A stretch of 64,000 nt of DNA, taken from contig CM077002.1 in NCBI GenBank assembly GCA_039090855.1, forward strand, positions 87,238,194-87,302,193. The letters are read 5' to 3'. Position numbers and translations under genes: made by a program. How positions within the stretch are numbered: the first letter of the stretch is position 1; the number at the start of each line of letters is the position of its first letter. The DNA comes from Macrothele yani (taxonomy: Eukaryota > Arthropoda > Arachnida > Araneae > Macrothelidae). This document shows, one piece after another, positions 56,989 to 64,000 of the stretch. The notes under the pieces are model-generated. The model saw nothing but the letters and a program-made list of their open reading frames with translations. It had not been told where the DNA came from and ran no database searches.

Positions 56989-58060
56989 TCAAATAGAGTG
57001 ATTTTCATCAGGTGCAATGTGATAAGTTCTTCCTGTAGTAGTCGTGAGAGAAGACACAATTTTCATTATGTGTTTGTATAGAATCCAACATACATCTAAA
57101 GGTTTTGGCCATATATATGATGCACTTGGGCCATGAGGATGCATAAACATAATTTTATAGTCATCGTTTTCCTTGCAGCATTCCAAAATCTTTCTAATCC
57201 ACCAATTAATTCCATGTGCGCAATTGTATTGTTTATTGTGGAGTGTAAGTGGTCGGATGGTTTTTTCGAATCCCATATTAGCAACAAATGTTATTGAGGA
57301 ACCTAACACCCTGGAAACCAATAATTGTTTTTTTTTTGTTTTTTTTTTATAAGTACAAAGCTGTGATTGGACCTCGTTCCTGTAATCGTATCTGACATGT
57401 CGTACCTCTCTGCTAATTGACAGTTGGAAAGTTCAACTTCAGATTTTGCCACAAAAAAAAGTTTCGATTCCTATAACAGTTTCTTTTGCAAATTTATACA
57501 AGCATTCAATATTGAATCTTCATATGGATGCTGAAGGCTTGCTTTGGTGGACATATGCTTTATGGCGCCACCTATACCATCACAAGCTCCTTTGCCCAGA
57601 CAAGAGGCAAAAAAAATGCTACTCAGCCTTCACACCATGGTCTTCTTAATGATGACAGAGATTGACAAAGTTTTTATAATTTTTATACTGGGCTGACGAT
57701 TCATCACTGAAATACTTAATGTGTTTAATTTGTGGTACTTGCATAATTAAATGAATAACAATTACCTTTTGGAAAGTCCAAAATGTTGTAGTGTCATGAA
57801 TCAAATGGTCACTTATTACGCGCACAGAGAAATAGATTTCACAGTATCACTAACAGTAGCCTTCCTATAGGCTAGAAAGAAATGAACTGTCACCTATTCC
57901 TTTTTCCAGTGAAAACTTTGTATAGCATTTTGTATGATGCAGGTATAGTTTTCAGAAAAATCAGCCACAATAATAGCAGTATATTTACCCAATTCATCCT
58001 TTGTTTTTTTAATACTGACTTCGAGCTTTTCTAAAAAAGTGATGCACACATAAAGCAGAT
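56989..58060 (-). pseudogene. Unusual transposase-like protein, copy 2: catalytic half
   Basis: KYTAIIVADFSENYTCIIQNAIQSFHW (58000-57900) matches the first block of copy 1. HIKYFSDESSAQYKNYKNFVNLCHH (57722-57650) matches the second; it has DES where copy 1 has DGS. Sequence near 57600-57580 matches the GKGPCDG block in a shifted frame. The C-terminus INWWIRKILECC, then MFMHPHGPSASYIWPKPLDVCW (57210-57080), matches NNWWVAYVL and HPAGPSTSF of copy 1. Stops and shifts are frequent. The N-terminal half follows at 62520-63880, beyond the LINE and palindrome. Confidence 0.82.
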
Positions 58061-58072
58061 AGTCTATATTAT

Positions 58073-61000
58073 ACATACATACATACATATCACTAAGCTG
58101 TTCTCTGAGATTCAGAGGTTAGCTCCAAAAAGAAATACAAACTTCCAGATATTTTTACTTATTGTTGTCGTACCAAACTTCTCCATTTACATCGATCTTG
58201 ACATACAACTCGTGCTTCACTGATATCCATTACACGCCATACACAAGATCTTTTATACTTCATACTCATAATCTTTTTCTCATGCAGACACTCCTGAATC
58301 TGATCCACCCATGTCTTCCTTGGCCTTCCTCTGCCATTCCTTCCTGCCACTTGGGTTGAAAAGATTTTCTTAGTAAGCATTTCATCACTCATTCTTTCAA
58401 CATGGCCAAACCACCGAAGCATATTGGTCTCCACCTTGCTAACAACATTTTGCTTTACATCACACAACTGAAATACATCTTCATTCCTCACACAATCAGA
58501 TTGTGTCTTACCACAAACCCCACGTAAGTAACGCATTTCTCCAGCACACAAACGACTCCTATGTTTCTTCTGCAGTACCCAGGTTTCACTGCCATACATC
58601 AGAGTAGGAACAATTACTGTTTCATACACAGCCATGCGGGACTCTCTAGAGAACCCATCATTCCTGTGAAAACCTCCCAGAGCAGCTATGACTTTCAAAG
58701 AATTCACTCGTACTACTGATTTCACCATCCAACTTGTTCTCTCTGTCAAACATGCTTCCTAAATACACAAACTCACTCACCTGGTCAATCACTGTGCCAT
58801 TTATACTTACATTACATTCAGTGCTACCCATTCCTCTCTCAAACAGCATAACTTTGGTTTTTCCTTTATTTACACTCAGTTTGAATTTCATGCAAACTTC
58901 GTGCATCCGAGTCAGCATACTCTGCAACTCACTTTTGCTCTCTGCCAACAGGACAGTGTCATAAGCATACAGCAATCTGCACACACGGATATCACCAAGA
59001 CATAAACCACTATTATCTATTTTCGCATCACGCATGCATGCATCCATAAATATATTAAACAGCCATGGTGACATTACACAACCTTGTCTAACTCCTGCAC
59101 CAATGGAAAACCATTTTGATAAAACACCATTCACTCGTACACAAGCTCTACTACCAGCATACATGGCTTTTACACTATTAAGTAGATTCCCAGTAACACC
59201 ATATTCATTCAATGCCTTCCACAAAAGTGTCCTATTCACTCGGTCGTAAGTTTTCTCTAAATCTATGAAGGCAGTAAAAACTTTCTTCCCAACAGCCAGA
59301 TACTTTTCAATCATCGTGCGTAATGCAAAAATCTGCTTAGTGTAGCCTTTACCAGGCATAAAACCACTCTGAACATCCCACACTTTCAATGATGTAAGAC
59401 CCCGTACTTTTTCAATAGCAACCTTACCAAACACTTTCCCTGGCACACTCAGTAGGCTAATACCACAATAGTTCTTGCATTCAGTCTGATCACCTTTTCC
59501 CTTATACAAGGGAATAATGATAGCTTCCTTCCAATCCCGAGGGACCATTCCTAACTCCCAGCACAACTGGCAAATTTCAGTTAACCAGTCAATTATAGAG
59601 TCACCACCATACTTCAACATCTCTGCAGTTATGCCATCGACTCCCAGAGCCTTACCATTCTGAAGAGATTTTAGAGCTTTACACACTTCTTCTCTTGAGA
59701 TCCCTCCTGTGCTTTCATCCTGCATTGTGACATCACCTGCGTCTGCCTCAGAATCATCTTTGCTTTCCTGATCTAATAACTCACAGAAGTATTCACCCCA
59801 TCTGTCACTTAACTCATTGGGCTCCCATATCATTTCCCCAATCTCATTCTTCACACAACTTACAACTTTGTTTCCCCTATTTTTCCTGAGTCTCATGTAC
59901 TTCCAGAAGGACTTCCTATCTTTCCAAAAAGCCAGTTCATGCCTTTCCACTTTCTCCTTTCTATCTTTTGCCTTACTGTGGCGAACCAGCTTAGCAGCTT
60001 CACCCTTCTTACAGTGATATTCATTAACAGAGACTCTACCTTGCAACAAACCCAAATAGGCTTCCTTCTTTCTCTTTACTGCCTCTTCAATCTCCCTATT
60101 CCACCAAGCATCACCTCTATTGTTACCCACTATTGTGGTGCCACAGACCTCTTTAGCAGCAGAGACAACACAGTTCTTAAAACATTCCCACTTCTTTTCT
60201 ACATCCCTCTCACCAGACTTCAGATCCTTCAGTTGTTCTCTGAGTAAGTCAGAATACAGCTGATGCTCTTCAAGGAGCCTATCAACCTTTATTCTTTCTA
60301 TCCTGGGTCTCTTTCTTTTCCTTTTCCTCCAACCAACATTAAGTTTCACTCGTGACACTACCAAGTAATGATCAGAACTAACATCCGCACCTCTCATCAC
60401 ACGGGTGTCAACAACTAAGTGTTTCAAACGCTGATCGTAGACAACAAAATCTATCACACTCTTTTGACCAAGAGTACGATTTTTCCAAGTATATGTGTGG
60501 ATATACTTGTGGTTGAAAAATGTATTAGATACACACAAACCATTCTCAATGCAGAGTTCAATTAATCTTTCACCATTATCATTCACACAAGGATCATTAA
60601 ACTTACCCAGAACATTGTCAGAAATTGCATTCTGCACACCTACTCTAGCATTGAAATCCCCTGCTATTATAACTTTTTCTTTAGCACCAAACTGGCTCAA
60701 AACAGCTTTTAGCTCATTCCAGAAATCTTCTTTCTTATCAGAAGGTTCTTAGTCACAAGGAGCATACACTACAACAAGTACAATTCTCTGAAGTTTCACT
60801 TTCAAATGAATCCAGAGAATTCTCTCACTTACGCAACTATAGTGAATCAAGTTGTTCTTCATCTTTTCCCTTAAAATCACACCTACACCAGCCTGTCCTC
60901 TCATATTATCCAATACTCCAGACCACACACTCACCGTGCCATTTACTTCTTCTACCCCAATTTCCTTCTTTTTGGTTTCACTTACACACAGCACATCCAG

Positions 61001-61426
61001 TCTATACTTATTCATCTCCTCAATCACCTCACTGATCTTGCCATTTATACCTCTAGTATTCCATACACCAATATTACATTCACTCAGCCGAGATCTCTTT
61101 CTCATACGCCGTTTAGAAAGTCCAGGTCGATTCCGTGGTGGACCGTCCTTCTCAAGTGTGGTAGATCCACCATATCCCACACTTGAGTCATTCTTAATAT
61201 TTATTTTTGTCTTTTTAATCAGGTAAGTACATCAGTGTGGGGGTACTTATGTCAACCTAAGGATTCTGGAACAAAACCCAGTGAGTTGGGGTCTTTTTGC
61301 CAATGTCACACAGAACTAGCTTGTACCTCTCCAAGATTCACAGAGGCCCTAGTTGCTGTTGTGTGTGCCATTGTTACCACGGAGAGCCCCGAGGAGGCAA
61401 ACCCATCGCTCACTACGACCGCCCGC
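58073..61426 (-). mobile_element. RTE-like LINE, nearly full length
   Basis: Flanked by a 12-bp target duplication AGTCTATATTAT (58061-58072 and 61427-61438). The 3' end is a short (TATG)n run at 58073-58088, shared with the truncated copy at 26196. About 3.35 kb with one long gene. Confidence 0.95.
58159..61180 (-). pseudogene. RTE-like LINE endonuclease-reverse transcriptase
   Basis: Endonuclease: CNIGVWNTRGINGKISEVI (61075), LDVLCVSETKK, GQAGVGVIL, then stop (60749), IIAGDFNARVG (60665) and SSDHYLVVSRVKL (60390). Reverse transcriptase: KALGVDGITAEMLKYGG (59655), AFIDLEKTYDRVNR (motif A, 59275), GVRQGCVMSPWLFNIF (motif B, 59100) and RLLYAYDTVLLAES (motif C, ~58980). The catalytic YADD is YAYD. 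The C-terminal part WFGHVERMSDEMLTKKIF...GRPRKTWVDQIQE is at 58420-58290, after a one-base shift around 58680-58740. The longest frame is 680 codons. Apart from the stop, the shift and the YADD change it is well preserved. Confidence 0.95.
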
Positions 61427-61442
61427 AGTCTATATTATCAAT

Positions 61443-62498
61443 CAACAAAATAATTGTGATGGATGTAATACTGTTTCACACGTTATTCGAGAAGTTGAAC
61501 ACCTGCGGGAACATGTTATATATAACGAAATGCATTAGAACTTTAAGTTTTCAAATAATGGAATTCATTAATATGCACTTGCCTGGTTTCAGTTCTGTTG
61601 CATAATTCACATCGGATTATTGTTGTAGCATTTAATCTTTTTCATTTTATTTGGAAAGGTTGCATGTATGATGAATAGTGTGAGGTGAAATCTTGAGCTG
61701 AAGAAAAAACTTGCACTGAAGTAAAATCTTGTACTGAAGTAAAATTATGATTACAAGTAAAATCGTGAACAGAAAGAAAAACACGAACAGCAGTAAAAAA
61801 CTCGTAACTCAAATCCTATTGTTAAGATTAAATGTAACAATAGGTAACGATTCTTGTGAAAATCCGTTTATTTTGGCGTAATATACGGTAAAGAAACTTG
61901 CAAGCTTTCACTACCAACGGGTAGCTTCTTCAGGCTGGAATAACATCTAAAGAATATATACAAGCTATATATTCTTTAGACAATAGGGTTTGATTTTAAT
62001 ATAAGCTCACTGTCACAAGATTTCTTCATTCAAATATTATCATTTCACCCCTTCTTGTTGCATGGTGTTTTCTTCGTTGTTGGCTCATAGAATGTTCCTT
62101 TGCTTTGTGCTGTCCACGGTGACAACCAGTTACGAGTTTTTTACTGCTGTTCGTGTTTTTCCTTCTGTTCACGATTTTACTTCTAATCATAATTTTACTT
62201 CAGTACAAGATTTTACTTCAGTGCAAATCTTTACTTCAGCTCAAGATTTCACCTCACACTATCCATCATACATGCAACCTTTCCGAATAAAATGAAGAAG
62301 ATTAAACGCTACAACAATAGTCCAATGTGAATTATGCAACAGAACTGAAACCAGGTAATGCATATTAATTACTTTAATTCCATTATTTGAAAATTTAAAG
62401 TTCTAACGCATTTCGTTGTATATAACATGATCCTGCAGGTAGTCAACTTCTCGAATAACGTGTGAAACAGTGTTACATCCATCACAATTATTTTGTTG
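61443..62498. mobile_element. Palindromic element, about 370-bp arms
   Basis: The left arm 61443-61812 (CAACAAAATAATTGTGATGG...) pairs with the right arm 62123-62498. The spacer holds a 15-bp-stem hairpin (TCTAAAGAATATATA, 61949-61979). It also holds, on the minus strand at ~61935-61895, CTGAAGAAGCTACCCGTTGG-TAGTGAAAGC, a degenerate hammerhead-like layout. It sits 4 bp from the LINE's duplicated target. No coding capacity. Confidence 0.88.
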
Positions 62499-62519
62499 AC
62501 ATAATAAAGAGTAAGATAA

Positions 62520-63880
62520 GCCACAAATTAATGGTTCGATTGGTTCATTTAGCAAACTAACAGAACGTAAGTCGTAAAGCAGATAGTTTCGTAACTAAAT
62601 TGTCAACAAATTTATCAACTGATGTAATAACTGTTTTCAATACTGAACCATCAGTTTTCACCCACTGTTTGTAAGTAATTTCATTGATCATTTCTAATTC
62701 ATTGGAAAAGCATTACTTCTTCTTTAAGAATTTCTGGAGATGGACAATGCACCATACACTTTGGCCATATATATGATGCATGGTGCACCCCTGTGCACCA
62801 TACACTTTTCTGATTCAGTGCAACAAACTAGCTTTTTTAGCAATATGTAGTCACTGATATGGATAGCATGAAGCATGAGTTTAATGTTCTGATGGTACAT
62901 ACAAACACACACCGAATGAATACCTTTGCTTCCAACAGTCACACATTCTCTTGGACGTAGTGAGAAAAATTTAGACAGTCCAATTTTTAATTCATTATGT
63001 TGTTATTTAAATACAACATACAATTCTTTCAAATTATACGAAATCAATCTTTTTTGTTTTAATACTCTCCCATTTTCACTTGGAACAGATATGCAATTTT
63101 TTTCCAGGGCACATATGACTGTTGTTATCATCATCACAATAAAAATTAGTGACCTTCTCTATGGTATCAGAACTTAATTTAGCACTTTTCCTTCCACTAG
63201 GCATTGATGACATCCCTTCTGTTTCTTTTAATTTTCTTGCTTTTTTACTAAATGCTCTGTAGTGTTGAAACAAGTCTTTGCATGCTGGATTGTCCATGAA
63301 TCTGGAACTAATGTCAGAATTTGAACCTTTTCTTTAAATGATGCATTTATAAACTTACTCAATAATTTTTCCATCATAGATATGCAGCCTGGACAAGTTA
63401 TGTCTTTTGAATTGTGTGGCTTGCTAATAGTTTCAACACCTAATACTGCAGCTGCTTTAGTAGCAACACAGTTACTTAATTTCTCAACTTTAATGTGCAT
63501 GTAACCAAGTTTTCTCTTAGAGTTAAATCTACAGACCTTTATTGGTGATAAATCCAACACTTCACAGCTTTTATTCAATTGTTCCATCACTATTGTGGTT
63601 TCACTATAATCTTGATCACTGGTGACTTCCATGTCAGCAGGTATCTCTGACTCACTAACTGAAGAATGCAATGAAGAATAACAAGAAATGCATAGTTTTT
63701 CTTGGAATGAGTGCTTCTGGATTTGTCATGGACAAATTCAGCAAAATTGGTTTCAGTGATTTTGCTGGGATGTTTATTAAATGGATCACAACAAACTTTC
63801 TGCCTTAAACTGTACCGTTTTAGATATTCATAATTGTGAACCTTGCAGATACTTCCACACACAAACATTTTTATCTGCAA
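62520..63880 (-). pseudogene. Unusual transposase-like protein, copy 2: N-terminal half
   Basis: RQKVCCDPFNKH (~63800); VCRFNSKRKLGYMHIKVEKL..CVATKAAAVLG (63540-63440); CPGCISMMEKLLSKFINASFKEKVQILTLVPDSWTI (63400-63290, matching LMDNLKSNFSNCTRDKQLMIL..PESWSV of copy 1); SFRAFSKKARKLKETEGM; LISYNLKELYVVF; LSKFFSLRPRECVTVGSKGIHSVCVCMYHQNIKLML (62970-62870, matching FSKFAELRPKNRVLVGSSGTHTVCVC). Then CCTESEKCMVH and EITYKQWVKTDGS (~62670). A 46-bp extra segment interrupts it at 62748-62808. Confidence 0.82.
62748..62808. repeat. Direct repeat around a templated insertion
   Basis: TGCACCATACACTTT occurs at 62748-62762 and 62794-62808. The DNA between contains a 21-base exact match (62760-62780) to 57104-57124 in the 3' part of the same gene copy. 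Confidence 0.85.
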
Positions 63881-64000
63881 TTAGACTTTGTAATCTCCTT
63901 TTTAATAATTCCAAATTTTTTGAAGACATTGTAAGCACAGGAATAAACTCAGTATTCAATGATGCACTGAGTTTCTTGCATACAAAACATCCCATCTCTA

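Noticed and set aside
60495..61226. Plus-strand open frames opposite the LINE endonuclease
   Set aside because: They are antisense shadows of the well-supported minus-strand LINE gene.

Overview
This is a gene-poor, AT-rich animal nuclear window made almost entirely of nested and decayed transposable elements. It holds tRNA-headed SINEs, non-LTR retrotransposons (Tx1/L1-type and RTE-like), Penelope-like elements (PLEs), Tc1/mariner/pogo and hAT DNA transposons, and many palindromic (MITE-like) elements. The only convincing host coding sequence is one 155-bp exon of SPATA20 (48081-48235, minus strand), with clean splice sites. An invertebrate, possibly an arthropod, fits best. I cannot name the species.

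Layout. 1-1229 and 22117-about 26195 are the two halves of one Tx1-like LINE. It is split by an insertion (1230-22116) with inverted ends CCCAAGTAGC and a 2-bp AT duplication. That insertion carries subterminal AACGTT-type repeats. It has itself collected a PLE reverse transcriptase, Tc1 copies, a DD41D-like mariner, SINEs, hAT and PLE fragments, and a 4.5-kb element (16938-21483) with ~0.7-kb inverted repeats. The last encodes an unusual transposase-like protein (motifs DFAKNY, FSDGSAAQ, HGKGPCDG).

26196-28330 holds two more LINE fragments. 28330-45600 is a deep nest: a PLE is split by a hAT (29381-45040, duplication TATTAGAG). That hAT is split by a second hAT (31069-40991, duplication ATCACAAG), which holds a pogo-in-MITE pair and a Tc1. 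The Tc1 is split in turn by a third hAT-like element (35131-39455) with ~6-bp duplications. The first hAT also carries a palindromic element hit by another Tc1, whose junction was later tandemly duplicated (466 bp).

45600-56170 contains the SPATA20 exon, foldback elements, a nonautonomous hAT, a second mariner copy and a two-level nest of elements with TIRs like CAGACNTGCCAAC. 56320-64000 is a second, diverged copy of the unusual transposase gene. It is interrupted by a nearly full-length RTE-like LINE with a 12-bp target duplication and by a ~1-kb palindromic element.

All transposon genes examined carry stops, frameshifts or active-site losses, so the window records successive invasions rather than working genes. 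Element boundaries rest on target-site duplications and inverted ends read by eye. Family names rest on recognised protein motifs, not on searches.
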